A stretch of DNA of 64,000 nt from Streptomyces sp. ICC1 (GCF_003287935.1 NZ_CP030287.1:6785227-6849226), one strand, 5' to 3'. Counted from the stretch's first letter, positions 32,041-42,713 are shown. The notes: generated from the letters alone by a model not told the origin. Translations and numbers: made by a program.

Positions 32041-35000
32041 ATGTCTGTAATCGAGGGTAGGCAGCTGCGCTATGCCGTAGCGACCACGCTCGGGCTGACG
32101 CTCATGATGGGTTTCACTTCGGCGTATGCGCCGCCAACTGCCGCTGCTGATGCGCCGGTGAGTGAGAACGAGCAGGCGCTCAAGGACGCGAAGAAGTCGG
32201 GTAAGCCCGTCGAGGTGGTGAGTGAGCGGACGGATTCGTCGACGACGTTCGCGAATCCGGACGGGAAGTCGTTCCGTCTGGACACCTCGGCCGTTCCGGT
32301 CCGGGTGAAGGCGAAGAGCGGCTCCGGCTGGGTCGCGCCGGACGCGACGCTGGAGGTCCGGGCGGATGGTTCGGTGGGTCCGAAGGCGGCGGTGGCGGGT
32401 GTCAGCTTCTCGGGTGGTGGTGACGCGGCCGATCTGGTGACCATCGAGCACGGTGGGCGTGCCATGTCTCTGGACTGGCAGGGCGGTCCGCTGCCCAAGC
32501 CGGTCCTGGACGGTGACAGCGCCGTCTACCCGGAGGTCATGCCGGGTGTGGATCTGAGGATGACGGCCACGCTGAAGGGCTACCGCGAGGTCCTGGTCGT
32601 CAAGACGCCGGAGGCGGCGAAGAACCCGAAGCTGGCGCGCGTCGAGTTCGACCTGAAGGCCAAGGACATCCAGCTCAACGCGAGCAAGGACGGCGGCCTG
32701 TCCGCCACCGATGCGAACGGCAACCGGGTCTTCAAGGCGCCCCCGGCGCTGATGTGGGACTCCAAGGGCGTGCCCGCACCCCCCGCCCTCTCGGCGAAGG
32801 AGAAGGTCTTCGCGGCCAAGTCCGAGGGCGGGGCCCTCCCGAAGCCGCCCGAGGGAGCGGAGCCGGTGGCGGAGCCCGGGGACGGTCCGGCGCTCGGCTC
32901 TCAGGTCGCGCAGATGGCCGTTCACGTCGACGCCGACTCGCTGGCCGTCGTACCGGACGCCGCGCTCCTCAAGCAGAGCGACCCGGCCGCCTTCCCCCTC
33001 TACATCGACCCCTCCGTCGCGCTGGACGACGGTACGGAGCACACGGCCCTGCGCAGTGACGGCGTCTCGTTCTGGAACTGGGACAACGGGGACGACGGCA
33101 TGGGCAAGGGCATGGGCAAGTGCGGCTCGTGGAACGGCTACTACTGCGGTCCGGGCTACGTGCAGCGCCTGTACTTCGAGTTCTCGCCGAACAAGCTGGT
33201 CGGCAAGGAAGTCCTGAACGCACGCTTCCGGATCACCGAGCCGTGGGCGTTCCAGTGCGATACGCGCAACGTGTGGCTGGTGCGCATGGACGCAGAGATC
33301 GGTCCGTCGACCACTTGGGGCAACAAGCCCAATTACGCCGACCTGATGGGTGACCGCTGGCTGTCGGCCGGCCGGGGATCGGCCTGTGACCCGAACTCGC
33401 CGGCGGCCCCGGTCGAGTTCGCGGATGCCGCGGATGAGCCGGACGAGAACCTGACCCCGACCGTGCGTGACTTCGCCAACGGCCGCTACAACCGTTTGGA
33501 CCTGGAGCTCCGTGCCGAGGACGAGTCGGACACCGCGGCGTGGAAGCGGTTCCGTAATGACGCGGTCCTGTCCGTGGACTACATCGGCAAGCCCAACACC
33601 CCCATCTACGTCGGCCTGGTCACGGGCACGGGGGAGATCTGCTCGGGCGACGTGGCCAAGCCGTCGATCGTCTCCGACCCGACGCCGGCGATGACCGCGA
33701 TCACCGAGACCGTGTGGGGCGGCGAGCCCGGCGCCCAGCTGCGGATCCTCATGCAGACCGAGAAGAAGGAGACCAACGGCACCTGGACCCCGGTCAAGGC
33801 CAACGCGGCCGACGCCGACTACGTCAGCCGGCCGTCCTCGGGATTCGTGGGGGACAACGTCAAGGTCACCAGTGACCCGCCCGTCACGCTGACGGACGGC
33901 ACCCAGTACCGCTTCCGGACCTGGACCCGCTCGTACGCCGACGGCAACGAACGAACCAGTGCTCCCAGTGCGGACTGCTACTTCAAGGTCGACTCCACGG
34001 CCCCCAAGATGCCGGCGGTCACCTTCGGAGCCCCGTACAGCCAGTGCACCAGTACCGCTTGCACGGCGGCCGGCAAGCCCGGCCAGGCGGGTCAGTTCAC
34101 CTTCGCTCCGGCGAGCGGCGACACCGTCACCGCATTCCAGTACAAGCTGTCCACGGACACCACCCCGTGGACCGAGATCGCCGGCTCGAACCCGACCGTG
34201 GCGATCACCCCGCCGCTGTCGGGGACGATGAAGCTGAGCGTGAAGGCCAAGGACTCCGTGGGCCGCTGGGGCGCGACGAGGATCGTCGACTTCGCGGTCA
34301 AGGAAGGCCCCGACCCGATCGGCTACTGGACCTTCGACGAGGCCTCCGGCCAGGCCATCGACACCTCGACCACCGACCCGGCGCTCAAGAAGAACATGTA
34401 CCTCACCGCCGGGGCCCAGCGGCCCCAGGCCGGCCGAAGGGGCTGGGTGCAGACGCCCACCCCGCACGAGGACCGCGCACTCCAGCTCACGAACAGCCAG
34501 TACGCGAACAGCTCCAAGCCGGTATTCGACACCCGCACCTCCTTCACCGTGGCCGGCTGGGTCCGCCTGGACCGCACGGACGGCACCTTCTCAATGCTGG
34601 GCCAGAGCGGCAAGAACTTCAGCGGTGTCGCCATCACCGCCACAGCCGGCCAGCCATGGTCGATGCAGATGGCCACGAACGACACGGCGGGCGGTAACGG
34701 TGCGATCAGCCGGCTGAACGGTCTCAACCCCGCGCAGGCCGGAGTGTGGACCCACGTCGCCGCCACCTACAACGAGACCACCGACCTCGCGAAGCTGTAC
34801 GTCAACGGACAGCTCCAAGGGCAGATGACCGTCACCAACCCCATCGCCTCCACCGGAGTCATGGCAATCGGCGCCGCCAAGCAGAACGCCGCCTGGTCAG
34901 AACAGCTCCCGGGCCGGATCGACGAGGTCAAGGCCTGGCAGGACGAGAAGAGCGCCGTCGAGATCAAGCAGGACGCCTCCCTCATCAACCCTGACACCGA

Positions 35001-35709
35001 CAAGCCCCACGTCGATCTGGCCGCCATGTGGGACCTCTCCAAGCCGGGCACCACGTTCGCCGACATCTCCGGCAGCGGCCACCCGCTCACCCCGGGCGCC
35101 GGCGCTTCCCTCAACAACGGGGCCCTGGTCCTGAACGGCACCACCCAGGCAGCCACGGCCGCCGGCCCGGTGGTCGACGACTCGGGTTCCTTCACGGTGA
35201 CGGCGGAGGCGAACCTCGACAACGCCCGCCTGCTGGACAAGCCGGACGGCTACAAGGTCCAGGTCATCGGCCAGCGCACCGCCACCGGTTCCTCCTGGGG
35301 CCTGTGGTTCGAGAAGACCGGTGTCCGTCCTGAGCCGAACGAGCAGGACCCGGACAACGATCTGCTCTTCGTCGAGGGTCTCTGGCACTTCGGCCGCCTG
35401 ACGGCCGACGGCACAGGCACGTCGGTCGTCAGCAAGGAACTGGCAGTGCTGAACTCGGGTGTGCAGGTGACCGGTGTTCACAACGCCCAGAGCGGGACCA
35501 TCACCCTCTATGTCGGCCGGGCCGGCCAAAACCAGCCCGAGGCCTACACGGCCGCGGTCGGCAGCGGAGAACTCGCGGTCGGCAAGGGCTTCACCAACAG
35601 CGCCTGGGGCAACTTCCTGCCCGGCGAGATCAAGGGCATGCGCCTGTGGTCCGGCGCCATGCAGGACAACCAGCAGATCTCCGACACCGTTTTCGGCGCC
35701 GGCAGCTGA
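32041..35709 (+). CDS. Secreted LamG-domain protein associated with RHS toxin
   Basis: A 1,222-residue exported protein from ATG 32041 (GGGGAAAT upstream). It has a signal peptide (YAVATTLGLTLMMGFTSAYA), a DNRLRE-like beta-rich N-terminal part (SERTDSSTTFANPDGKSFRLDTSAVPVRVK), a carbohydrate-binding-like central region with paired Cys, an Ig-like segment, and at least two LamG/concanavalin-type modules near the C-terminus (SFTVAGWVRLDRTDGTFSML, GVWTHVAATYNETTDLAKLYVNGQLQG; SFTVTAEANLD, GTITLYVGRAG). Such proteins are encoded just before RHS toxins in Streptomyces and may help anchor or deliver them. A hairpin follows at 35734. Confidence 0.82.
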   Translation: MSVIEGRQLRYAVATTLGLTLMMGFTSAYAPPTAAADAPVSENEQALKDAKKSGKPVEVVSERTDSSTTFANPDGKSFRLDTSAVPVRVKAKSGSGWVAPDATLEVRADGSVGPKAAVAGVSFSGGGDAADLVTIEHGGRAMSLDWQGGPLPKPVLDGDSAVYPEVMPGVDLRMTATLKGYREVLVVKTPEAAKNPKLARVEFDLKAKDIQLNASKDGGLSATDANGNRVFKAPPALMWDSKGVPAPPALSAKEKVFAAKSEGGALPKPPEGAEPVAEPGDGPALGSQVAQMAVHVDADSLAVVPDAALLKQSDPAAFPLYIDPSVALDDGTEHTALRSDGVSFWNWDNGDDGMGKGMGKCGSWNGYYCGPGYVQRLYFEFSPNKLVGKEVLNARFRITEPWAFQCDTRNVWLVRMDAEIGPSTTWGNKPNYADLMGDRWLSAGRGSACDPNSPAAPVEFADAADEPDENLTPTVRDFANGRYNRLDLELRAEDESDTAAWKRFRNDAVLSVDYIGKPNTPIYVGLVTGTGEICSGDVAKPSIVSDPTPAMTAITETVWGGEPGAQLRILMQTEKKETNGTWTPVKANAADADYVSRPSSGFVGDNVKVTSDPPVTLTDGTQYRFRTWTRSYADGNERTSAPSADCYFKVDSTAPKMPAVTFGAPYSQCTSTACTAAGKPGQAGQFTFAPASGDTVTAFQYKLSTDTTPWTEIAGSNPTVAITPPLSGTMKLSVKAKDSVGRWGATRIVDFAVKEGPDPIGYWTFDEASGQAIDTSTTDPALKKNMYLTAGAQRPQAGRRGWVQTPTPHEDRALQLTNSQYANSSKPVFDTRTSFTVAGWVRLDRTDGTFSMLGQSGKNFSGVAITATAGQPWSMQMATNDTAGGNGAISRLNGLNPAQAGVWTHVAATYNETTDLAKLYVNGQLQGQMTVTNPIASTGVMAIGAAKQNAAWSEQLPGRIDEVKAWQDEKSAVEIKQDASLINPDTDKPHVDLAAMWDLSKPGTTFADISGSGHPLTPGAGASLNNGALVLNGTTQAATAAGPVVDDSGSFTVTAEANLDNARLLDKPDGYKVQVIGQRTATGSSWGLWFEKTGVRPEPNEQDPDNDLLFVEGLWHFGRLTADGTGTSVVSKELAVLNSGVQVTGVHNAQSGTITLYVGRAGQNQPEAYTAAVGSGELAVGKGFTNSAWGNFLPGEIKGMRLWSGAMQDNQQISDTVFGAGS

Positions 35710-35733
35710 CCGACCCCGTCCCACTCATGACGT

Positions 35734-35763
35734 GCCGTGGCCGCGCAACCGCGCGGCCACGGC
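35734..35763 (+). terminator. Hairpin between LamG and RHS genes
   Basis: A perfect 12-base stem (GCCGTGGCCGCG) with a six-base loop lies 34 bases before the RHS start. It may attenuate rather than fully stop transcription, since both genes are likely co-transcribed. Confidence 0.55.
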
Positions 35764-35796
35764 CCTTCCCCACACCCGAAACCTTTTGGAGTATGC

Positions 35797-38700
35797 ATGC
35801 CAAGCCGTTCACCAGGCGGAAGGGTCCGCTACAGACTGCCTCTGATAGGCGCCCTCACACTCGCCGTCGTGGCGTCAGGGGCCCTCACGCCGATCGCGGG
35901 AGCCGCTGACCTTCCCGGCGCCCCGAAGATCGCCAAGCACAAGGACGCCAAGGTCAAGGCCGTCAACGCCCAGGGCGCCAAGGCGGCACGCGAGGCGGTC
36001 GCCAAGACCCAGGCGGAGAACAAGGCCCAAGCAGACCGGGCCCGCACCGAAGCCAAGGCGAACTGGCCCAAGGCAGCCACGCTCGAGCAGAGCGGTTCGG
36101 CCGCCCGGTCGGGTTCACGCCCGTTGGTCGACGTACGGTCCACGGCCCGGGCCAAGAGCCCGCTGCTCAATCCGGCACTTCCCAAGGGACCGGCCGCGCC
36201 CGCCGCTGCCGCGCCCGCGAGCGGCGCCGGAAAGTCCACCGTCAAGGTCCTGGACCAGAAGGCGGCACAGAAGGCCGGGATCACCGGCGTTCTGTTCACC
36301 GCGACCAACACCAGCGACGGTCCGGCGCAGCTGAGTGTCGACTACGGTTCCTTCGCCTCCGCGGTCGGTGGTGGCTGGTCGACCCGGCTTGGGCTGGTCA
36401 GCCTGCCCGCGTGTGCGCTGACGACTCCCGAGAAGGCGGAGTGCCGTAAGGCCACGCCGCTGCCCTCGGCGAACAGCATCAAGAACCAGACGCTGACCGC
36501 CGACGTCGCCTCCCTTCCCGCCGGTACCCCGGCCGCATCCAAGTCCAAGGCTCCCCCGGCGCAGGCCCCGGCGGTCTTCGCTGTCATGGCCACACAGACC
36601 GCTTCGCCCGTGGGCGGCGGTGACCTCGCGGCGACCCCGCTGTCCGCGTCCTCCAGCTGGGAGTCCGGCTCCTCCGCCGGCGCCTTCACCTGGTCCTATC
36701 CGGTAGGGGTCCCGGCGCCGGCGTCCGGTCCCACGCCCTCGCTGTCGTTCTCGTACAGCTCGGGCAGCATCGACGGCCGGACCGCGAACTCCAACAATCA
36801 GGGCTCCCAGATCGGTGAGGGCTTCGACCTGACGTCCTCCTACGTCGAACGCAAGTACGGCTCCTGTGACGACGACGGCCAGAAGGACAAGTTCGACCTC
36901 TGCTGGAAGTACGAGAACGCCTCGCTCGTCCTGAACGGCAAGTCCAGCGAGCTCGTCAAGGACGACACCAGCGGCAAGTGGCGCCTCAAGGACGACGACG
37001 CCTCCCAGGTCACCTGGGGCACCGGCGCCGACAACGGCGACGGCGACGGCGAGTTCTGGAAGGTGGTCACCGGCGACGGCACGACCTACACCTTCGGCTT
37101 GAACAAGCTGCCGGGCGCCGGGGCCGAGCGCACCAACTCCGCCTGGACCGTCCCCGTCTTCGGTGACGATTCGGGCGAGCCCGGCTACACCAAGGGCTCC
37201 ACCTTCGCCGGCCGCTCCGAGGTCCAGGCCTGGCGTTGGAACCTGGACCTGGTCCAGGACGTCCACGGCAACGCCGCCACCTACTGGTACGCGGCCGAGA
37301 CCAACAGTTACGCCAAGAACGGCGACAAAACCGGCCTCGCGTCCTACACCCGCGGCGGAACCCTCTCCGAGATCCGCTACGGCCAGCGCACCGACACCCT
37401 CTTCACCGGGATCACCTCCCACAAGGTCACCTTCGGCTACGAAGAGCGCTGCTTCGCCGCGAACTGCACCTCGTTGACGAAGGACACCTCGGACAACTGG
37501 CCCGACGTCCCCTTCGAGGCGATCTGCGAGGCCTCGGCGCCCGACTGCAGGTCCACCGGTCCGGCGTTCTTCACGCGCAAGCGCATGACGAATGTGAAGA
37601 CGTACGCGTGGTCCACGGCCCTGGAGCCTGACAACTATGCGCTCATCGACACTCTCGACCTGACCCAGGAATACCTGGACGCCGGCGACCTCGGCGACAC
37701 CAGCGACCAGAGCCTGGTCCTGAAATCCATCAAGCGCACCGGCAACAACGGCGGGACGGTGACGGTCCCGCCCGTGGACTTCACCTACCACATGAAGCCG
37801 AACCGGGTAGACGTGGACGGGGACAACATCGTCCCGCTGAACCGTCCCCGCATCAACACGATCACCTCCGAAGCCGGTGCCATCACCACCGTCACCCTCT
37901 CCAACCCGGAGTGCGTGCGCGGCAGCAAGATGCCGGTGGCCGAGGACGACAACGCGCTGTCCTGCTACCCGGTGTACTGGCCGATCAACGGCGGCGACCC
38001 CAAGCTCGACTGGTTCCACAAGTACAACGTCGCCGCCGTCACCATCGCCGACCCGGCCGGCCAGAACGACCTCGTGGAGTACTCCTACGAGTACGCGAAC
38101 CCCGGCTGGCACCACAACGACGACCCGCTGACCCCCGAGAAGGAGCGGACCTGGTCGGACTGGCGCGGCTACGGCAAGGTCACCGCCTACACCGGAGTCG
38201 TCGGCAAGACCCGCTCCAAGACCGTCAAGGTCTACATGCAAGGCATGCGCGGCGACACCCGCAAAGCCGGCGGTGCCACCCGCACCACCACCGTCGCGGC
38301 CGTCGCGGTACCCGGTCTGACGATCCCCGACATAAACGACGACGACCAATACCGCGGGTTCCAGCGCCAAGCGATCACCTACGACGGAGCCACCGCGATC
38401 TCCGTATCGGTCACCGACCCCTGGAGCAAGCCAACCGCGAGCCAGCAGAAGTCCTACGCCAACATCAAGGCGTACTACGTGCGGACTGGCACCACGTACG
38501 GCCACACCCTGCTGACCGCGTCGAACACCTGGCGCACCACCCGCACCGACAACAGCTACGACGACGTCTACGGCCAGCCGACGCAGATCTCGTCGTCCGG
38601 TGACACGGCCAAGACCGGCGACGAGACGTGCACCCGCACCTGGTACGCCCGCAACGACGCCAAGGGCATCACGGGGCTGACCTCCCGCACCCGCACCGTC

Positions 38701-41700
38701 GCGGCCGAGTGCTCGCTCACCGACGACAAACTGACCCTCCCCGCCAACTCCGCGACCCGCGGTCACGTCCTGTCCGACACGGCCACCGTCTACGACGACA
38801 ACGCCGCCACCTCCTGGAGCGCCAACCAGACCCCGACCCTGGGCCTGCCCACCTGGACCGGGCGCGCCCAGTCCTACCCGGCCGCCAGCGGCACCAGCGA
38901 CCGCAACCCGGCCGGCGCAGCCGGCTGGCAGACCATCGGCAAAATCGCCTACGACACCGGCGCCGCCAACCTCGGCCGCCCGCTGAGCGCCACCGACACC
39001 GCCGGCAACATCTCCACGACCACCTACACCCCGGCCGCCGCCGGCCCGCTGCAGGTCACCGTGGTCACCGCACCGAAGCTCGCCTCCAACGGCCAGCAGC
39101 ACAAGACGTACACGTACACGGACCTGCGCGGCTCCACCGTGCGCTCCATCAACCCCAACATGGGCTCGACGTACAACACCTACGACGGCGCGGGCCGCAT
39201 CACCGCGACCTGGCTGCCCAACCGCGCCAAGTCCTTGACGCCGAGTGTGAAGTACGACTACCTGCTGGAACGCGGCAAGCAGCCCTGGACTTCGGTGTCC
39301 ACTCTGTCGGCGGGCAGCGGCTACGAAACCGTGTACGCGATCAGCGACGCGCTGCTGCGCCCGTTGCAGACCCAGACGCCGGCGCCGAACGGCGGCCGGA
39401 TCCTGACCGACACCCGCTACGACTCCCGCGGCCTGGCCTACGAGTCCTACGCCGACATCTGGGACAAGGACAAGGCTCCCGGAGGCGTCTACACGCGAGC
39501 CGAGTACGGCAGCACCCCCGCCCAGTCGCAGACCGTCTTCGACGGGGCCGCGCGGGCCACGACCAGCAAACTGCTCGTCTACGGGGTGCAGAAGCAGACC
39601 ACCACCACCAGCTATACCGGTGACTCCGTCGCCACCACCGCCGTTCAGGGCGGCACCGCGAGCCGCACCATCACCGACGCGCTCGGGCGGACCACCGAGA
39701 CGCGTACCTACGGCGGCACCACACCGAACGATCCCGCCTACGGCGGCACCACACCGGGCACCGCGTACACCAGCGTCGTCCACACCCACACGGTTGACGG
39801 CAAGTCCGCAACGGTCACCGGCCCCGACAGCGCGAAGTGGAGCTACAGCTACGACCTCTTCGGCCGGACTGTAAGCAGCACCGACCCCGACAAGGGCATA
39901 TCCACCTTCACCTATACGGCCCTCGACCAGATCGCAACCACCAAGGACGCCCGCAACACGGTCCTTGAATTGGCGTACGACGAGCTCGGCCGCAAAACCG
40001 GCCTGTGGACGTCCCCGAAGTCCGACGCCACCAAACTCGCGGCATGGACGTACGACACCGTCCGCAAGGGCGCCGGCACGGACGCCATCCGCTACGAGGG
40101 TGGCCTGACCGGCAAGGCCTACACCAAGTCCGTCACCGCGTACGACACCCTGGGCCGCCCCACCACGACCCGCCTCACCCTCCCCACCGACGACCCGCTC
40201 GTCACCTCCGGCGCCATCACCGCCACCACCGAATCCACAGCCGACTACCGGCTCGACAACACCCTCGGAAGCACCTCCGCCGCCGCTGCAGGCGGCCTGC
40301 CCTCCGAAATCCTCACGACCCACTACAACGACTTCGGCCTGCCCACAGGGCTGACAGGGCTGACCGGCTACGTGCAGAACGTGGCGTACTCCCCGCTGGG
40401 CGACGTCGACCAAGTCACCCTGGCCCGCTCCGGCGCGGCCGGTGTCCGCAAGACGTTCATCGGCAACACCTACGAGGAGGGCACCCGCCGCCTGCTGCGC
40501 TCGACGGTCAACGACCAGACGCACAACGGCATGCTGCAGGAGCTGACCTACAACTACGACCAGGCCGGCAACGTCCTGTCGATCTTCGACTCGGCCCCGC
40601 TCAGCGGATTCACCAAGGCCGACAACCAGTGCTTCACCTACGACGCCCAGCGCCGCATGACCGAAGCCTGGACCCCGAAGACCGCCGACTGCTCGACCGC
40701 CGGGCGCACCGCCGCCAACCTCGACGGCGCCGCCCCCTACTGGAACAGCTACACGTACACCGCGTCGGGCCAGCGAGCCACCGAGAAAACCAACACCGGA
40801 ACCCCGCAGACCCGCACCTACTGTTACGACCCGGCCCGCCCGCACGCCCTCGCGGCCACTACCACCGGCGCCACCTGCACCGGCCTCACCGCCCAGTACA
40901 CCTACGACAAGACCGGCAACACCACCAAGCGCGCCGAGACCCCCGGCAGTCCCACCTCGCAGACCCTCGCCTGGAGTCCGGAGGGCAAGTTGGCCAAGAC
41001 CACCGAAGGCACCACGGCCACCGACTACGTCTACGACGCCGACGGCCAGCTCCTCATCCGGCGCGACCCGGCCGGCGAAACCGTCCTCTACGCCGGTGCG
41101 AACGAAGTCCACCTCAAGGGCACCAAGAAGTGGGCCACCCGCTCCTACGGCATCGTCGGCGCCAAAATCGCCGTCCTAACCAACGAATCCGGCACCGCCA
41201 AGCTGTCCTTCGTCGCCGGCGACGGACACGGCACCTCCTCGCTCGCCGTGTCCGCGGACGACACCCAGACGGTGTCCAAGCGGTACACCACCCCCTTCGG
41301 CGCCCCACGCGGACCCGCCACCACAACCTGGCCCGACGACAAACGCTTCCTCGACAAACCCCAGGACACCAGCACCGGCCTCACCCACATCGGCGCACGT
41401 GAATACGACCCCGCCCTCGGTCAGTTCATCAGCATCGACCCGCTCCTGAGCACAGACCTCCACCAGTCACTCAACGGCTACAGCTACGCCAACAACAACC
41501 CGGCAACATACTCCGACCCCACCGGCCTGCGTGAAATGTGCGGCGCCTCAGGAAACTCCTGCTACGAAAACGACTACAACAACGACGGCACCAACAACAA
41601 GGATGGGGACCGCAGCACCGGTAACGGAACCAACGAGTGCGGGAACGACCCCGACTGTCGCCGCGGAGGTAGCGGCTCAAGCCGCTCAACCACCCCGACT

Positions 41701-42462
41701 AAAACGAAGACCAAATCCCCCGTTTGCAACTACTCCACAGGCATCAACTGCGGCGGGCAAGGTGGACCGCCGGGACGCGGGAGTGGCAAGGGCGCCGCGG
41801 GTACCCCTGTAGGGCCGCACTATGTAGCCGGCACCTGGGTCAATGAATCAGTCCCCTCACAGGGCTGCCAGACCACAACTACCTGCACCATCGTCTACGG
41901 CGCCGCAGTTGTCGCCGGCGGCGTAGCAGTGGCACCAGTCGTTTTCGCAATAGGACCAGAAATCTTGGCCGCCTGCCTGTTCAACCCAGCAGGATGCGCG
42001 GAGACCTTCACCGAACTGGCAACCGGAGGTGCAGCAGGCGGCAGTCTTCCGAGGCCAGGCGGAACCCTCAGGTCAGTCAATCCGACTGGATCAAATACAA
42101 ATTGCGCAAAATGTTCGATTGCGACCGACCTTCGCCTACAGGGCAAGAACGCAACTGCCGGTCCCGGCCCCCTGACCGACGCCAGTGACCTGGAAGCCCA
42201 CTTTGGTTCCCTATTTCGTTCGACTAAAGGACGAGATGACATTTCGCGCGAATTGCTCGAACGCGGGAATGGGGCACGCGGCATAGTCTACGGCTTCACA
42301 GTCGATAGCAAGGGGGGCGTTGACTGGGGCCACTTCTTCAACGCGGTGAACGATGGAGGTAACATTAAGTTCCTGGACGGGCAGGCTGGCGGGTACGCAG
42401 ACCTGTCATGGCAGCACATGGGCTACATGGACTTCATGTATACGGGAGGCGGCAAGAATTGA
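35797..42462 (+). CDS. Secreted RHS polymorphic toxin with C-terminal papain-fold domain
   Basis: A 2,221-residue protein from ATG 35797 (TTGGAG). It has a signal peptide (LIGALTLAVVASGALTPIAGA), a long shell of YD/RHS repeats (for example WSYSYDLFGRTVSSTDPDKG, YDELGRKTGLW, YVYDADGQLL), and the conserved RHS core end GLTHIGAREYDPALGQFISIDPLL at about residue 1870-1890. After a Gly/Ser/Thr linker and a membrane-like segment (VYGAAVVAGGVAVAPVVFAIG) comes a Tox-PL-like domain: NCAKCSIATDLRLQG (Cys2103 and Cys2106), GHFFNAV (His2179) and FLDGQAG (Asp2194), the Cys-His-Asp set of papain-fold deamidases. The tail is lower in GC than the core, the mark of a swappable effector. Confidence 0.88.
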   Translation: MPSRSPGGRVRYRLPLIGALTLAVVASGALTPIAGAADLPGAPKIAKHKDAKVKAVNAQGAKAAREAVAKTQAENKAQADRARTEAKANWPKAATLEQSGSAARSGSRPLVDVRSTARAKSPLLNPALPKGPAAPAAAAPASGAGKSTVKVLDQKAAQKAGITGVLFTATNTSDGPAQLSVDYGSFASAVGGGWSTRLGLVSLPACALTTPEKAECRKATPLPSANSIKNQTLTADVASLPAGTPAASKSKAPPAQAPAVFAVMATQTASPVGGGDLAATPLSASSSWESGSSAGAFTWSYPVGVPAPASGPTPSLSFSYSSGSIDGRTANSNNQGSQIGEGFDLTSSYVERKYGSCDDDGQKDKFDLCWKYENASLVLNGKSSELVKDDTSGKWRLKDDDASQVTWGTGADNGDGDGEFWKVVTGDGTTYTFGLNKLPGAGAERTNSAWTVPVFGDDSGEPGYTKGSTFAGRSEVQAWRWNLDLVQDVHGNAATYWYAAETNSYAKNGDKTGLASYTRGGTLSEIRYGQRTDTLFTGITSHKVTFGYEERCFAANCTSLTKDTSDNWPDVPFEAICEASAPDCRSTGPAFFTRKRMTNVKTYAWSTALEPDNYALIDTLDLTQEYLDAGDLGDTSDQSLVLKSIKRTGNNGGTVTVPPVDFTYHMKPNRVDVDGDNIVPLNRPRINTITSEAGAITTVTLSNPECVRGSKMPVAEDDNALSCYPVYWPINGGDPKLDWFHKYNVAAVTIADPAGQNDLVEYSYEYANPGWHHNDDPLTPEKERTWSDWRGYGKVTAYTGVVGKTRSKTVKVYMQGMRGDTRKAGGATRTTTVAAVAVPGLTIPDINDDDQYRGFQRQAITYDGATAISVSVTDPWSKPTASQQKSYANIKAYYVRTGTTYGHTLLTASNTWRTTRTDNSYDDVYGQPTQISSSGDTAKTGDETCTRTWYARNDAKGITGLTSRTRTVAAECSLTDDKLTLPANSATRGHVLSDTATVYDDNAATSWSANQTPTLGLPTWTGRAQSYPAASGTSDRNPAGAAGWQTIGKIAYDTGAANLGRPLSATDTAGNISTTTYTPAAAGPLQVTVVTAPKLASNGQQHKTYTYTDLRGSTVRSINPNMGSTYNTYDGAGRITATWLPNRAKSLTPSVKYDYLLERGKQPWTSVSTLSAGSGYETVYAISDALLRPLQTQTPAPNGGRILTDTRYDSRGLAYESYADIWDKDKAPGGVYTRAEYGSTPAQSQTVFDGAARATTSKLLVYGVQKQTTTTSYTGDSVATTAVQGGTASRTITDALGRTTETRTYGGTTPNDPAYGGTTPGTAYTSVVHTHTVDGKSATVTGPDSAKWSYSYDLFGRTVSSTDPDKGISTFTYTALDQIATTKDARNTVLELAYDELGRKTGLWTSPKSDATKLAAWTYDTVRKGAGTDAIRYEGGLTGKAYTKSVTAYDTLGRPTTTRLTLPTDDPLVTSGAITATTESTADYRLDNTLGSTSAAAAGGLPSEILTTHYNDFGLPTGLTGLTGYVQNVAYSPLGDVDQVTLARSGAAGVRKTFIGNTYEEGTRRLLRSTVNDQTHNGMLQELTYNYDQAGNVLSIFDSAPLSGFTKADNQCFTYDAQRRMTEAWTPKTADCSTAGRTAANLDGAAPYWNSYTYTASGQRATEKTNTGTPQTRTYCYDPARPHALAATTTGATCTGLTAQYTYDKTGNTTKRAETPGSPTSQTLAWSPEGKLAKTTEGTTATDYVYDADGQLLIRRDPAGETVLYAGANEVHLKGTKKWATRSYGIVGAKIAVLTNESGTAKLSFVAGDGHGTSSLAVSADDTQTVSKRYTTPFGAPRGPATTTWPDDKRFLDKPQDTSTGLTHIGAREYDPALGQFISIDPLLSTDLHQSLNGYSYANNNPATYSDPTGLREMCGASGNSCYENDYNNDGTNNKDGDRSTGNGTNECGNDPDCRRGGSGSSRSTTPTKTKTKSPVCNYSTGINCGGQGGPPGRGSGKGAAGTPVGPHYVAGTWVNESVPSQGCQTTTTCTIVYGAAVVAGGVAVAPVVFAIGPEILAACLFNPAGCAETFTELATGGAAGGSLPRPGGTLRSVNPTGSNTNCAKCSIATDLRLQGKNATAGPGPLTDASDLEAHFGSLFRSTKGRDDISRELLERGNGARGIVYGFTVDSKGGVDWGHFFNAVNDGGNIKFLDGQAGGYADLSWQHMGYMDFMYTGGGKN

Positions 42463-42713
42463 CGATTGAGGAGCACCAAGCGAGGGAAATTGCGGAGCAG
42501 TTTGGGAGATCCAACATCGAAAAATGGGACGAGTGGGGCTGCGAGATCGAGATCTCTGAAAAGTTCGCATCTCCAGGAAATATCGTCTTCTCCTATCCAG
42601 CGAGAGGAGTATCCCCGAACGGGAAGCCATACCGAATTGGTGGAAATGTTCCAATCCTGGTCGATCTGGAAACCGGCTACTGCAGGTTCGAGCAGCCGCC
42701 TTGGAAGGCGTAG
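42459..42713 (+). CDS. Immunity protein, Imm35/YrhB-like
   Basis: An 84-residue protein starting at TTG in a TTGA overlap with the toxin stop, with GGGAGGCGG as ribosome site. It has an N-terminal helix (TIEEHQAREIAEQF), the strand SPGNIVFSYPARG and GGNVPILVDLETGYCRF, resembling the YrhB-like immunity fold (NAPxxVDxxTG). Position directly after the papain-fold toxin makes it the cognate immunity protein. Low GC like the toxin tail. Confidence 0.7.
   Translation: MTIEEHQAREIAEQFGRSNIEKWDEWGCEIEISEKFASPGNIVFSYPARGVSPNGKPYRIGGNVPILVDLETGYCRFEQPPWKA

Noticed and set aside
36115..41112. A 1,665-residue minus-strand frame opposite the RHS gene
   Set aside because: Gly/Val/Arg-rich antisense frame typical of high-GC coding sequence. 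The plus frame has signal peptide, YD repeats and toxin domain.
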